Positions 1 through 10,071 of a stretch of DNA of 39,415 nt are shown here, piece after piece. The notes beneath the pieces were generated by a model, which did not search any database, had not been told where the DNA came from, and saw only the letters and a list, made by a program, of their open reading frames with translations. A program made the translations under genes and the position numbers. Position 1 is the first letter of the stretch, and each line of letters opens with the position of its first letter. Origin of the DNA: Desulfobacteraceae bacterium (lineage in GTDB: Bacteria > Desulfobacterota > Desulfobacteria > Desulfobacterales > Desulfosarcinaceae); the NCBI GenBank assembly GCA_013003715.1, contig JABDIN010000025.1:1-39415 (forward strand). The letters are read 5' to 3'.

Positions 1-16
1 GGGTTTGCGGGGATTA

Positions 17-915
17 CTATACGCCGATCCAGGCGGCGCCGTAGACCCCCGAGGAATCACCGAGCTGATTTTTGAGGATGGGCGTGGTGATATGGTCGTG
101 GAAGGCGTATTTTTCGACCCGCTCAACGCCGAGGGTGAAGAGTTCGTCGATATTTGAAACGCCACCGCCGATAACGATGGCATCGGGATCCATGGTCGAG
201 ATGAGTCCACCGACACACCTGCCGAAATCTTCCAGGAATTGTTCAAAGATTGCGGTGCTTTTGGCATCACCGGCCCGGTATCGGCGGACAATTTCCTCGA
301 GCGTGATCTTTTCGTGGAACAGCCGCTCATAGGCATTGGCCACACCGGTGCCGCTGAGTTTGGTTTCGATGCATCCGGTATTCCCGCACCAGCAATTGAC
401 CCCCAGGGGGTCCACGGGAAAATGACCCCACTCGCCGGCGATCCGGTGCCGGCCCTTGATGATTTTCCGATTGTGGCAGATACCGCCGCCGCAACCGGTA
501 CCCAGAATCATGCCGAACACGAAGTCGTATTCTTTTGCCGCCCCTCCGACAGCCTCGGACAGGGTGAAACAATTGGCGTCGTTTTCCAATACGACAGGCC
601 GACCGAGTAATTTTTCAAGATCCGCTTTCAGGGGTTTCCCAATCAGGCTGGTGGTATTGGCGTTGGATACCCGGTGCGTTTCCGGGTGCACCATCCCGGG
701 AATGCCCACACCAATGGTACAGGCCGCCGTGGCCGGGGCCAGATCCAAGGTTTTTAAAATCAACTGAAACACGGCATTCCGAATCCCCTCATATTCATCG
801 TCCCCGCCGCGGGGCGTGGAGACGCGCTCCCGATGCATCGCATTGCCGCGCGGATCAAGAAGTATGCTCTCAATTTTCGTACCGCCGAGGTCGATGCCGA
901 GCCGGTAGGTATCTG

Positions 916-919
<4 letters not shown>
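17..919 (-). CDS. ROK-family sugar kinase
   Basis: A 300-residue ATP-dependent sugar kinase of the ROK family, expected to phosphorylate the sugar brought in by the adjacent ABC importer, in the cytoplasm. Seen: the N-terminal phosphate-binding loop GIDLGGTK (8-15), the catalytic END triad (112-114, Asp114 as base), the GTGCGGG adenosine loop (140-146), and the ROK zinc site formed by His166 and Cys176, Cys178 and Cys183 in the CxCGxxGCxE pattern. The length is normal for glucokinase, N-acetylglucosamine kinase or fructokinase of this family, and I cannot tell the substrate. The ATG overlaps the stop of the upstream ATPase gene as ATGA, and GGGGGAGC precedes it, so translation is probably coupled. 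It is the last gene of the sugar operon inside the window. Confidence 0.93.
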
Positions 920-2028
<1,109 letters not shown>

Positions 2029-2078
2029 GCGTCTTTTCAGTCATTGGTAGATGTTGGTTTATCTTTATGATGTTGGGA

Positions 2079-2966
2079 TCATCCCTTCACCGCACCGGCG
2101 GTCAATCCCCTGACAAAGTATTTGCCCGCCACGATATAAACGAGCAGGGTGGGAAAGGCCGCAATAATGGCCGCGGCCATATCCACATTATACCGTTTTA
2201 CCCCGGTGGAGGTGTTGACCAGGTTGTTCAAGGCCACCGTCACGGGCTGGGTGTCACCGCTGGAAAAAACGACACCGAACAGAAAATCGTTCCATATCTG
2301 CGTGGTCTGCCAAATGATGCACACCACGAAGATCGGTTTCGACACCGGCAACATGATACGGAAGAATATTCTGAAAAAACCGGCCCCGTCTATCCGGGCC
2401 GCATTGACCAGTTCCGTGGGAATGCCGACATAAAAATTCCTGAAAAACAGAGTGGTAAACGCCACACCATAGACGACATGCACGAGAATCAGGCCGGAGA
2501 GGCTTTGCGCCAGACCCAGGTTGCCCAATGTTCGCGCCATGGGCAGCAAAATGACCTGGAAGGGGATAAAACATCCGATCAGCAACAGGGAGAAGATCAT
2601 TTCGCTGCCGCGAAACCGCCACTTGGAAAACACATAGCCGTTGACCGCCCCGATCAGCGTGGAGATGGCCACCGCCGGAACAGCCATTTTCACGGAATTG
2701 AAAAAATATGCTTTGATTCCGCCGCATTTTACACCGATACAAGCGCCGCTCCATGCGCTTTTCCATGCCTCCAGGGTGAATTCGCGCGGAAAGGAGATGA
2801 GATTTCCGGTGCGTATGTCCGCCATGGTCTTCACGGATGTCAGTAACATCACGATCCACGGCAACAGGAAATATAGGGCGAATAGAATCAACACCGCGTA
2901 TATCAACCATCGTCCGATGGTCTGCGATATGGACAAGCGCTGATTTCCCGCCGACATATCAGGCAT
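2079..2966 (-). CDS. Carbohydrate ABC transporter permease, MalG type
   Basis: An inner-membrane permease of 295 residues with about six hydrophobic spans, forming the translocation pore with its partner. The cytoplasmic EAA loop is recognisable around ELVNAARIDGAG followed by FFRIFFRIMLP, where the ATPase docks. The open frame extends further upstream, but I chose the ATG at 2966: it has a GGGGGA ribosome-binding site six bases upstream and overlaps the end of the preceding permease gene by only 8 bp, whereas the upstream extension has no membrane-protein character. Substrate unknown. Confidence 0.93.
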   Translation of the reverse strand: MPDMSAGNQRLSISQTIGRWLIYAVLILFALYFLLPWIVMLLTSVKTMADIRTGNLISFPREFTLEAWKSAWSGACIGVKCGGIKAYFFNSVKMAVPAVAISTLIGAVNGYVFSKWRFRGSEMIFSLLLIGCFIPFQVILLPMARTLGNLGLAQSLSGLILVHVVYGVAFTTLFFRNFYVGIPTELVNAARIDGAGFFRIFFRIMLPVSKPIFVVCIIWQTTQIWNDFLFGVVFSSGDTQPVTVALNNLVNTSTGVKRYNVDMAAAIIAAFPTLLVYIVAGKYFVRGLTAGAVKG

Positions 2967-3846
2967 GTTTTTTCCCCCGAAGTTCCGAATACAAATACGG
3001 CACGATAATACCCATGACCGCACCGAACATCACCATGGCACTGGCCGCACCGAAACCGAGGCGATTCCGGTTGAACGCGAAAGCATACATGAAGGTGGCC
3101 GGCAGATCGGACGAATATCCCGGGCCGCCACTGGTCAACGCGACCACAAGGTCAAAGCTTTTAATGGCGATGTGGGAAAGGATGATGATCGAGCTGAAAA
3201 ACACCGGTCTTAGACTTGGTATGATAATACACCGGTAAATTCGCGGCAAGCCGGCGCCATCCACCTGGGCGGCCTGGATGATGGCATCGTCGATGCCGCG
3301 AAGACCGGCCAGAAACATGGCCATTACAAAACCCGTGGATTGCCATACACCGGCAATGACCACCGTGTAAATCGACATCTCGGAATTCACCAGCCAGTCG
3401 AAGGTGAAGCCGGTAAACCCGAATTGATGCATCAGTCGCTCCAGACCCAGGCTGGGATTAAGCATCCATTTCCAGGCGGTGCCGGTAACGATAAACGAGA
3501 GCGCCATGGGATAAAGGTATACGGCACGGATGGCCCCTTCGCAACGAATTCGCTGATCCAGCAGTATGGCCAGCAAAAGCCCCAGAGCGATACAGATGAA
3601 AATAAACAAGCTGCCGAAAATGGCCAGGTTCTGACAGGCCACCCACCACCGGTCATTTCCGAATAATTTCACATATTGGAAAAAACCCTGGAATTCATAT
3701 TTGGGCAGAAGGGTCGAATTGGTGAAAGAGACCCACGCCGTCCACAGGATAAATCCGTAAACAAAAACCATGATGGCCAGCACAGTGGGGGCGAGCACCA
3801 GCCGGGGCAGCTGCCGTTCCAATTTGTCGGCTATGGATTTCATCAT
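2959..3846 (-). CDS. Carbohydrate ABC transporter permease, MalF type
   Basis: An inner-membrane permease of 295 residues with hydrophobic spans throughout. An EAA loop lies near the C-terminal third (DDAIIQAAQVDGAG, then RIYRCIIIPSLRP). It is the heterodimer partner of the next permease, with which it overlaps by 8 bp. Two consecutive ATG codons (3846 and 3843) are possible starts and neither has a strong ribosome-binding site. It follows the binding-protein gene after a 120-bp gap containing a strong hairpin, the usual arrangement that lets the binding protein be made in excess over the pore. Confidence 0.93.
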   Translation of the reverse strand: MMKSIADKLERQLPRLVLAPTVLAIMVFVYGFILWTAWVSFTNSTLLPKYEFQGFFQYVKLFGNDRWWVACQNLAIFGSLFIFICIALGLLLAILLDQRIRCEGAIRAVYLYPMALSFIVTGTAWKWMLNPSLGLERLMHQFGFTGFTFDWLVNSEMSIYTVVIAGVWQSTGFVMAMFLAGLRGIDDAIIQAAQVDGAGLPRIYRCIIIPSLRPVFFSSIIILSHIAIKSFDLVVALTSGGPGYSSDLPATFMYAFAFNRNRLGFGAASAMVMFGAVMGIIVPYLYSELRGKKHA

Positions 3847-3891
3847 GAATAACCACTCATCGGCAATCGAGCCTTTGTATTGATGAGACCC

Positions 3892-3911
3892 GGCATCCGC
3901 CGACGGATGCC
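3892..3911 (-). other. Intercistronic hairpin between binding-protein and permease genes
   Basis: GGCATCCG (3892-3899) and CGGATGCC (3904-3911) form a perfect 8-bp stem with a 4-nt loop. No run of T follows on the minus strand, so it is not a typical intrinsic terminator. An mRNA-stabilising or partial-attenuation role, protecting the binding-protein message, is inferred from its position. Confidence 0.55.
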
Positions 3912-3966
3912 ACTGGGGCGGATACCGGGTACAGGCAGTCCTTTCAGAAGCAAATACCCTGATATA

Positions 3967-5223
3967 TCACATGGCGTCCTTGACATCCTGCGCCAGTTTT
4001 TTGGCCGCTTCTTCCGGCGGCATATCGGAGTTGTAAAAGTTGGTCACCACATCAAAAATAGCGCCCCGGATGGCCGGAAAAACCGCCATTTCATGCGCCA
4101 TGCTCGGCAGCAGGGCCCCGCTGGCGGCAGCCGATGCAAATTCGTCAAAGGCCCGGAGCGCCGCATCGTCAAAAGCCGCGCGGGACATTCCCAGCCTCAC
4201 CGGGATGGAGCCTTTGTTTACATTGAACACCTCTTGAAACTTCGGTTCCATGATCAGGCGGGCCATGGATTTTTGCGCGGCCTGGGCGTCTTTGTTTTTG
4301 ACATTGAACATGATGAAACTGTCGATATTGAACAGAAAGGCGCCGCTGGTTTCCGGGGCCGGCGCCGCGATGAAATCAACCCCCGGCGCTTTCCCGGCCG
4401 CGGTGAATTCACCCTTTGCCCAGTCGCCCATGAACTGCATGGCCGCCTTGCCCTGGATCACCATGGCCGTGGCCAGGTTCCAGTCACGGCCGGGCGCATC
4501 TTTATCCGTATACTGCTTGATATTTTTAAAAATCGTCAGGCACTTGACCATCACCTCGCTGTTTAAAGCGGCAGAATCCGCTTCAATCAGCGCTTTTCTA
4601 AAAAATGCCGCCCCCCCGATGCCCAATACAATGGTTTCAAACACCGTGGCTTCCTGCCACGCCTGTCCGCCGAAAGCCACCGGAATAAAGCCCGCTTTTT
4701 TTATCTTCTCCGCAGCGACGCTGAATTGTTCCCAGGTCGTGGGAATGGTTGCCCCGGCTTTTCTGAACACGTCGGGGTTGCACCACATCCAGTTGATACG
4801 ATGCACATTGACCGGCACAGCCACATAGTGGCCCTTGTATTTCATCACATCGGACACCACCGCCGGCAAGAGCCGGTCCCAGTCACCCTTTTTGGCGACG
4901 TCATCCAGGTTCGCCAGTACACCTTCGTCTCCCCACTGCTGAATTTGCGGTCCTTTGACCTGTGCGGCGGTGGGCGGGTTACCTGAAACCGCCCGGGAAC
5001 GAAGCACCGTCATGGCTGTATCACCGCCGCCGCCGGCCACCGCAAAATCCTTCCAGGTATGACCTTCGGCTTCAAGGAGCTGTTTCAACACCCCAACGGA
5101 TTTGGCCTCTCCACCGGAAGTCCACCAGTGAAGCACTTCGACCTCACCCCCGAAGCTTGCGGAGACGAACATGGCGAATAACATACTGAAAATAGCTACC
5201 AAACGAATAAATCCGGGTTTCAT
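3967..5223 (-). CDS. Sugar ABC transporter extracellular solute-binding protein (family 1)
   Basis: A periplasmic binding protein of 418 residues that captures the sugar and delivers it to the two permeases. Seen: an N-terminal Sec signal (basic MKPGFIR, a hydrophobic stretch, then about VSASFG), then VEVLHWWTSGGEAK, typical of the start of mature family 1 carbohydrate-binding proteins such as glucose/mannose-type ones. The reading frame runs 36 codons further upstream, but the ATG at 5223 has AAGGAGG at ideal spacing and begins the signal peptide. It is the first gene of the sugar operon, facing the ROK repressor. Exact sugar unknown. Confidence 0.93.
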   Translation of the reverse strand: MKPGFIRLVAIFSMLFAMFVSASFGGEVEVLHWWTSGGEAKSVGVLKQLLEAEGHTWKDFAVAGGGGDTAMTVLRSRAVSGNPPTAAQVKGPQIQQWGDEGVLANLDDVAKKGDWDRLLPAVVSDVMKYKGHYVAVPVNVHRINWMWCNPDVFRKAGATIPTTWEQFSVAAEKIKKAGFIPVAFGGQAWQEATVFETIVLGIGGAAFFRKALIEADSAALNSEVMVKCLTIFKNIKQYTDKDAPGRDWNLATAMVIQGKAAMQFMGDWAKGEFTAAGKAPGVDFIAAPAPETSGAFLFNIDSFIMFNVKNKDAQAAQKSMARLIMEPKFQEVFNVNKGSIPVRLGMSRAAFDDAALRAFDEFASAAASGALLPSMAHEMAVFPAIRGAIFDVVTNFYNSDMPPEEAAKKLAQDVKDAM

Positions 5224-5252
5224 CCGACACCTCCTTGTGTTTCCATTCTTTA

Positions 5253-5267
5253 GTTTACTTGTTAAAC
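5253..5267. promoter_or_regulatory. Candidate operator of the sugar operon
   Basis: GTTTACTTGTTAAAC is an inverted repeat (GTTTA/TAAAC, 5-bp spacer) 30 bp upstream of the binding-protein start codon. AT-rich inverted repeats of this kind are typical binding sites of ROK repressors such as XylR. Assignment to the divergent ROK repressor is inferred from position. Confidence 0.4.
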
Positions 5268-5791
5268 CAATACAGCAAATGTGAACAAGGCCAAATGCGA
5301 CATTTTTGTATGGCCTGTTGGCTAACACCACTTGATAATCATCATTTGCGGGGGTTTGGTATAATTAGCCTCCTATCGAATGATGACCGCATTGTCAATA
5401 TTTAATTCATTCACTAAATTAATAGCAAATCAACCCCCTGATTCTGCCCACCGATGCGTAAACAGTTCAATCATCAATGGATATAACCCGCCTGCCGGGC
5501 ATGAAAAATCCCCTTGCAGTGCAAGGCATCGGCTGATACTTTCTTCTTGTGTTGAGAAATCCGGTCGGCATCGACGATAAAACAGAAAATGTGAAACGAT
5601 CCACCCGTCAGACGCGGTCGATATCCGGTCTAATTATATTCAAATATATTAATCCGGCAACTAAACAGATAAAGTGACGTATCGCTGAATCGCGTAAAGA
5701 GTTTCCGGCGGAACATAATGGGGACAAGCCTTCTTGCAGCCACCACCTCCCATAAACCAAACCTACGAGTTTTGCGTATTTATCCGCCGGA

Positions 5792-5806
5792 GCAATAATT
5801 TATTGC
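5792..5806. promoter_or_regulatory. Candidate autoregulatory operator of the ROK repressor
   Basis: GCAATAATTTATTGC is a perfect 7+1+7 palindrome 33 bp upstream of the repressor start codon. Its position fits autoregulation. It is not the same sequence as the palindrome in front of the sugar operon, so a shared regulator is not proven. Confidence 0.4.
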
Positions 5807-5839
5807 GTGAACAATTAATCCGTCACATCAGGGGTACCC

Positions 5840-7054
5840 ATGGTTGCGGCAAACCGTGAGTTGATTCGAGCGATCAATCAGTTCAACATTCTGAATGCCA
5901 TCCGTACGATGGGCACGGTATCCCGTGTGGAAATTGCCGAGATAACGGGGCAAAGCCGCGCATCGGTCACCAATATCACCGCAAAACTCATCCAGGAAGG
6001 TCTGATTTATGAGCAGAAAACCGAGGACACATCGCTTCGGGGAAGAAAACGGGTCTTGCTGGCCCTGAACCCGGACGCCGCTTTTGCGGTGGGGGTAAAA
6101 TTGTCGTCATCCCGCATCAGTTGCGCGGTGACCAATATGCAGGCGGACATCATCAGTTCCATCAGCATGCCGGTACGGGTCGGCAAGCGTCCCGTTAAGT
6201 TTGTCGCCGATCTGATCGAGGAAGGGGTCCGTCATTGCGTGGACGATGCCAAACTCAAGCTTTCGGAGATTTCAGGGATTGGGTTGGGCATACCTGGGTT
6301 TGTGAATTCATCCAAAGGGGTGTGCTATTGGACCCCATTGTACCGGAAGGGCGATGCAACACTTCACGACCTGGTATTCCAACGGCTTAAAATCAATACC
6401 TACATCGAAAACGATGCCAATTGTGTCACCATGGCGCACCAATGGTTCGGAGAAGGCCGGGGCCGCGATAATTTTCTGGTCATCACCATCGAAGACGGCC
6501 TGGGCATGGGCATCGTCATGAACGGTCAGCTCTACCGGGGGGCACGGGGGATTGCGGCTGAATTCGGCCATGTCGTGGTGGAACCCAACGGCATCAGGTG
6601 CCGGTGTGGAAAAAAGGGATGTATAGAGGCATATGTCAGCGACTTTTCCATCCTGAATGCGGCAAAAGAAGCGATGGACGAAGGGATATGGCATTTTGCC
6701 GGAAATACGGATCTCACCATCTATGATGTGACCCGGGCCGCCCAAGACGGTGAGCAATGTCTCATGGACGTCTTCAGCAGGGCGGGGAGCATGCTGGGAC
6801 TTGGGCTTTCCGGCCTGATCCAGATTTTCAATCCCTCACGGATCATCATTTCCGGTGACGGGGTAAGGGCTGGATCACTGATGTTCGATACCATGAACCG
6901 GACGTTCCGGATGTACGCCAATCCGGACCTGTACGACAGTACCGAGATCATCATCCATAAATGGAAAGATACGGATTGGGCCCGCGGTGCTGCCAGCCTG
7001 GTTCTCCAGGAAGTTTACAAGCACCCGTTCAGCAACCTGAAAAACGTTCTATAA
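5840..7054 (+). CDS. ROK-family transcriptional repressor (NagC/XylR type)
   Basis: A 404-residue sugar-responsive repressor. Seen: an N-terminal winged helix-turn-helix (about 12-56, with VSRVEIAEITGQSRASVTNI as the helix-turn-helix), then a ROK sugar-binding domain with ENDAN (190-194) and the zinc motif (His244, Cys254, Cys256, Cys261, pattern CxCGxxGCxE). The HTH domain separates it from the ROK kinase at the other end of the module. It is the only plus-strand gene in the window, divergent from the sugar operon, which it probably represses until the sugar or its phosphate binds. The ATG follows a weak GGGG ribosome-binding site. Confidence 0.93.
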   Translation: MVAANRELIRAINQFNILNAIRTMGTVSRVEIAEITGQSRASVTNITAKLIQEGLIYEQKTEDTSLRGRKRVLLALNPDAAFAVGVKLSSSRISCAVTNMQADIISSISMPVRVGKRPVKFVADLIEEGVRHCVDDAKLKLSEISGIGLGIPGFVNSSKGVCYWTPLYRKGDATLHDLVFQRLKINTYIENDANCVTMAHQWFGEGRGRDNFLVITIEDGLGMGIVMNGQLYRGARGIAAEFGHVVVEPNGIRCRCGKKGCIEAYVSDFSILNAAKEAMDEGIWHFAGNTDLTIYDVTRAAQDGEQCLMDVFSRAGSMLGLGLSGLIQIFNPSRIIISGDGVRAGSLMFDTMNRTFRMYANPDLYDSTEIIIHKWKDTDWARGAASLVLQEVYKHPFSNLKNVL

Positions 7055-7178
7055 AGCAAGGCAAATTAACACCAAAGCCGTTGAAACCCGAGTGATTATC
7101 CGAAAATAGGGATTCCCTTCGAAAACAACTCATTGAGGTAAAAACCAGCCTGCAGTAACAATTCCATCATCCCGGAAA

Positions 7179-7225
7179 CAAAAAGAGCCGGGTTGTCACT
7201 CCCAATGGAATGAGAATCCGGCTCT
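7179..7225 (-). terminator. Rho-independent terminator of the long minus-strand gene array
   Basis: AGAGCCGG (7184-7191) and CCGGCTCT (7218-7225) form an 8-bp GC-rich stem, with further pairing possible inside the loop. On the minus strand the stem is followed at once by TTTTTG (7178-7183) and then TTT. It lies 35 bp past the stop of the last binding-protein gene. The plus-strand side lacks a T run, so it is read as terminating minus-strand transcription only. Confidence 0.8.
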
Positions 7226-7260
7226 ACGGATAAAACACATTATTTCAATCCATACTATCC

Positions 7261-8910
7261 TTATTCTTTCAAGCCCCACTCCTCGCAATTAAAAGTCACT
7301 CCGCGGAAATCAGGATTGAATCCGGATACTCGTTTGTTGGCAACATAGGGTTTGTTCTGTGAGTATATGGGTATCCAGACCTGGGCGTCGGAGAGCCGTT
7401 TGCCGATCTTCCAGAAAGCGGCCTTGCGCTGATTGAAATCCGTCATTTTAAACTGGTCATCGAATAATTTATCCAACTTGGGATCCACAAAACCGCAAAA
7501 ATTATACCCATTGGGCGGCATGGTCTTGGAGTGATAATAACTCATGTAGTCCACACCCGGGTCGGTTTCCACCCCATAACCTAAAATAAACGCCTCAAAA
7601 TCGTCGGCGGTCACGGGACGCTGTTTGCCGGCCTTGTCTTTGGGTACGAGTTTGGAGATCAGGGTGGGGAAGTCCAGCATGCGGATTTCGCAATCCACCC
7701 CCAGTGCATCCCAGTATTGTTTGAGCAGAACAGCGGTTTTTTCCCGCTCTTTTTTTCCTATGGGAACGGAGAAAACAAATGACAATGGTTTGCCGTCTTT
7801 TTCAAACTTACCGGCAGCATTTTTGGTGTAACCGGCCTCGGTCAGCAGTTGCTGCGCCTTTTCCAGGTTATAGTTGAACTTGGTCACATTCGGGTTGTGG
7901 GACCAATGCGCGTTGGGGAATACATCATGGGCAACACCACCGTATTCACCAATGATGCTGGATACGATTTCCTCTTTGTTGATGGCGTAAGCCAGGGCAT
8001 GACGTACGATTTGGTTTTTAAAATGCTCATTTCGCATGTTAAGGCCCACATAGTAAAAATTCAATTCGGCTGCCAGTTTTATGCTGGCATGGGGCACGTG
8101 TTTTACAGAAGCGACTTCGGAAATCGGTGCCAGGGTGATATCCACTTCCTTTGAAATAAATGCCGCCAGCATGGTATTCACATCGCCGAAACGGGTGATG
8201 ATGCGATCAACCTTGGGCGCTCCCCTAAAGTAGTCTTTATTGGCAGCCACTTCGATGTACTGGCCGGTTTTCCATTGAACAAACTTGAACGGACCTGTAC
8301 CGATAGGGGCCCGATTCAAAGGGAGTTTGGCCCACTCAGAGGGGTCTTTGTCTTTGAGGAGATGCTCGGGAATGATGCCCATGGAAAGGCTGGCCAAAAA
8401 CGGGGCGTAAACTTCATCCGTGGTGAATTGGACGGTGTAATCATCTACGACCTTGATGCCCTTGAAATCGTCGGATTTTCCTTCGCGATAGTCAGCAAAA
8501 CCGACAATCGGTTTAACACGGCCTGTGGCCCCCATATCATACTTCGGGTGTGCCATGGATTTGAAGGTAAATGCCACGTCTCTTGCTGTAAAGGGCGCGC
8601 CGTCATGCCATTTTACATTCTTATGCAAATGAAAGGTATACGTCCTGCCGTCCGCCGAGATATCCCAACTTTTGGCGAGCTGGCCCACCATTTTCAGCTC
8701 TTTATCCGGCACCACAAGGCTGTTGTAAAGCATGTCCTCAATATTCTGGTCATACTCGGTCCGCCATATTACCGGGATCAGGTTACCCGGATCTTCGGCC
8801 TGGGCAATGATGATCGTCCCCTTTTGTGCGGCCGTAACAGTTGAGCAAATCCCTCCGGCAAATGCCAGGGCTGTCAATAACACCGATACTAGTAGCCATC
8901 TTGATTTCAT
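7261..8910 (-). CDS. ABC transporter substrate-binding protein, family 5 (peptide/nickel/opine type)
   Basis: A periplasmic binding protein of 549 residues, related to DppA/OppA. Seen: a signal peptide (MKSRWLL, hydrophobic core, cleavage near STVTAA), then a family 5 fold with the characteristic LAKSWDISADGRTYTFHLHK and GTGPFKFVQWKTG segments. The ATG at 8910 was chosen over an upstream extension because CAGGAGGAAG lies just upstream and the signal peptide begins there. It is the last gene before the terminator, separated from the rest of the importer by two peptidase genes. It may be a second receptor for the same permease, widening the range of substrates. Confidence 0.92.
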   Translation of the reverse strand: MKSRWLLVSVLLTALAFAGGICSTVTAAQKGTIIIAQAEDPGNLIPVIWRTEYDQNIEDMLYNSLVVPDKELKMVGQLAKSWDISADGRTYTFHLHKNVKWHDGAPFTARDVAFTFKSMAHPKYDMGATGRVKPIVGFADYREGKSDDFKGIKVVDDYTVQFTTDEVYAPFLASLSMGIIPEHLLKDKDPSEWAKLPLNRAPIGTGPFKFVQWKTGQYIEVAANKDYFRGAPKVDRIITRFGDVNTMLAAFISKEVDITLAPISEVASVKHVPHASIKLAAELNFYYVGLNMRNEHFKNQIVRHALAYAINKEEIVSSIIGEYGGVAHDVFPNAHWSHNPNVTKFNYNLEKAQQLLTEAGYTKNAAGKFEKDGKPLSFVFSVPIGKKEREKTAVLLKQYWDALGVDCEIRMLDFPTLISKLVPKDKAGKQRPVTADDFEAFILGYGVETDPGVDYMSYYHSKTMPPNGYNFCGFVDPKLDKLFDDQFKMTDFNQRKAAFWKIGKRLSDAQVWIPIYSQNKPYVANKRVSGFNPDFRGVTFNCEEWGLKE

Positions 8911-8956
8911 CTTCTTCCTCCTGTTTGTTTGGTTGATTTCGACTGAATCAACAAAT

Positions 8957-10039
8957 TTATCCGACACAAATCAATTCTTCCCCGGGGTAACCGGTAAGCA
9001 ATTCACAACAGGTACGGGTTACCCTCACCATATCCTCAATACGGATACCGCCGAACCCCGGGTCATAGATTCCGGGCTCCAGGGCCAGTATCATATTTTC
9101 CATCAATCGGGTCTCGCCGTTCACCGGCGACAACCGGGGGCCCTCATGGACTTCCAATCCCACCCCGTGACCCAGCCTGTGTGCGATCAAGCCTTCGTAC
9201 CCTGCAGCAATGATTACGTCGAAGGCCGCCGCATCCACGCTACAGCCGGAACGTCCGGGCCGGATGGTTTCCATTGCCTTCCGCCGGGCATTTAAAACCG
9301 TCTTGTACATCTGTTTGGCCCGCTCTCCCGGCGGACCCACGGAAAAGACCCGCGTCATATCCGAACAATACCCGTCCAGCCGTGCACCGATATCGCACAA
9401 CAACAGATCTCCATTTCTCAGTGGCCGGTTACCGGGCTGATGATGGGGCAAGGCGCTGTTTTCGCCGGCAGCGACAATCACCGGGAATGCCGGTCCCGTG
9501 GCACCCGCTTCACACATCTCCCGTTCAAGGGCCCATGCTATCTCTTTTTCCGTCATACCGGTGCGGACATGTTCCATGACGCGGCCAAGTGCCGTCTCCA
9601 TGACCTGTATGGAAGCTTTGATTTTTTCAATTTCGGCCGGGGCTTTTACCATGCGCACCATCGCCACAGGATCAGCCATGGGGACGATATCCGCACCGGA
9701 TGCCGTGATAATTTTATCCGCAAACCAATAACTGATACGCTTTGACGCGAAACCCACCCGGCCATAATTTTGTTGGCGGAGGATGTCCGCTGTTTCTGCT
9801 GCGTATTCCGTTTCGATGATCACACGGGTCAGACCGGGCACTTCCCGCCGGGCGGTTTCGGCATACCGGCGGTCGGTAATCAATACGGTATCGCCGGCAG
9901 AGACCAGCAGCACACCTTCGCCGGAAAATCCTGACAGGTAATACATGCAGGAAGGGTCCGAATCCTCAAGGTTCACCACCATGAAGACATCCGCATCGAT
10001 TTGCGCCAACAGCTTATCCCGGTTCTGTTCAAAATACAT
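8957..10039 (-). CDS. M24-family metallopeptidase (Xaa-Pro aminopeptidase-like)
   Basis: A 360-residue cytoplasmic creatinase-fold ('pita-bread') enzyme. Residues 1-130 form the creatinase-type N-domain and the rest the M24 catalytic domain. All five metal ligands of aminopeptidase P/prolidase are visible: Asp216 (CDIG), Asp227 (SDMTR), His291 (GHGVG), Glu321 (LEPGIY) and Glu335 (RIED), with proton-shuttle histidines near 199-200. It should therefore be a working dinuclear metallopeptidase, not a metal-free creatinase. It sits 32 bp after a second M24 gene inside an oligopeptide importer cluster, pointing to hydrolysis of imported proline-containing peptides or related amides. Real substrate unknown. 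Confidence 0.9.
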   Translation of the reverse strand: MYFEQNRDKLLAQIDADVFMVVNLEDSDPSCMYYLSGFSGEGVLLVSAGDTVLITDRRYAETARREVPGLTRVIIETEYAAETADILRQQNYGRVGFASKRISYWFADKIITASGADIVPMADPVAMVRMVKAPAEIEKIKASIQVMETALGRVMEHVRTGMTEKEIAWALEREMCEAGATGPAFPVIVAAGENSALPHHQPGNRPLRNGDLLLCDIGARLDGYCSDMTRVFSVGPPGERAKQMYKTVLNARRKAMETIRPGRSGCSVDAAAFDVIIAAGYEGLIAHRLGHGVGLEVHEGPRLSPVNGETRLMENMILALEPGIYDPGFGGIRIEDMVRVTRTCCELLTGYPGEELICVG

Positions 10040-10071
10040 TGTCCGGCATCCGTATACAGAAATTTGAATTG

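Larger units (their letters stand above)
5224..5839. promoter_or_regulatory. Divergent regulatory region between sugar operon and ROK repressor
   Basis: A 616-bp stretch without a convincing gene, separating the minus-strand sugar operon from the plus-strand repressor, so it should hold promoters for both. It contains two palindromes listed separately, an AT-rich inverted repeat TTAATT/AATTAA (5402-5407 and 5417-5422), and a perfect -10-like TATAAT on the plus strand at 5360-5365 without a well-spaced -35. Short open frames here (for example 5380-5580, plus) have no ribosome-binding site or recognisable protein character. Confidence 0.6.

Noticed and set aside
5360-5365. Perfect TATAAT on the plus strand as repressor promoter
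   Set aside because: The nearest TTGATA is 22 bp away, too far for a sigma-70 spacer, and the element is 475 bp from the gene. Mentioned only within the regulatory region.
5380-5580. 66-codon plus-strand frame in the divergent regulatory region
   Set aside because: It has no ribosome-binding site, no membrane or domain features, and a composition like the surrounding non-coding DNA.
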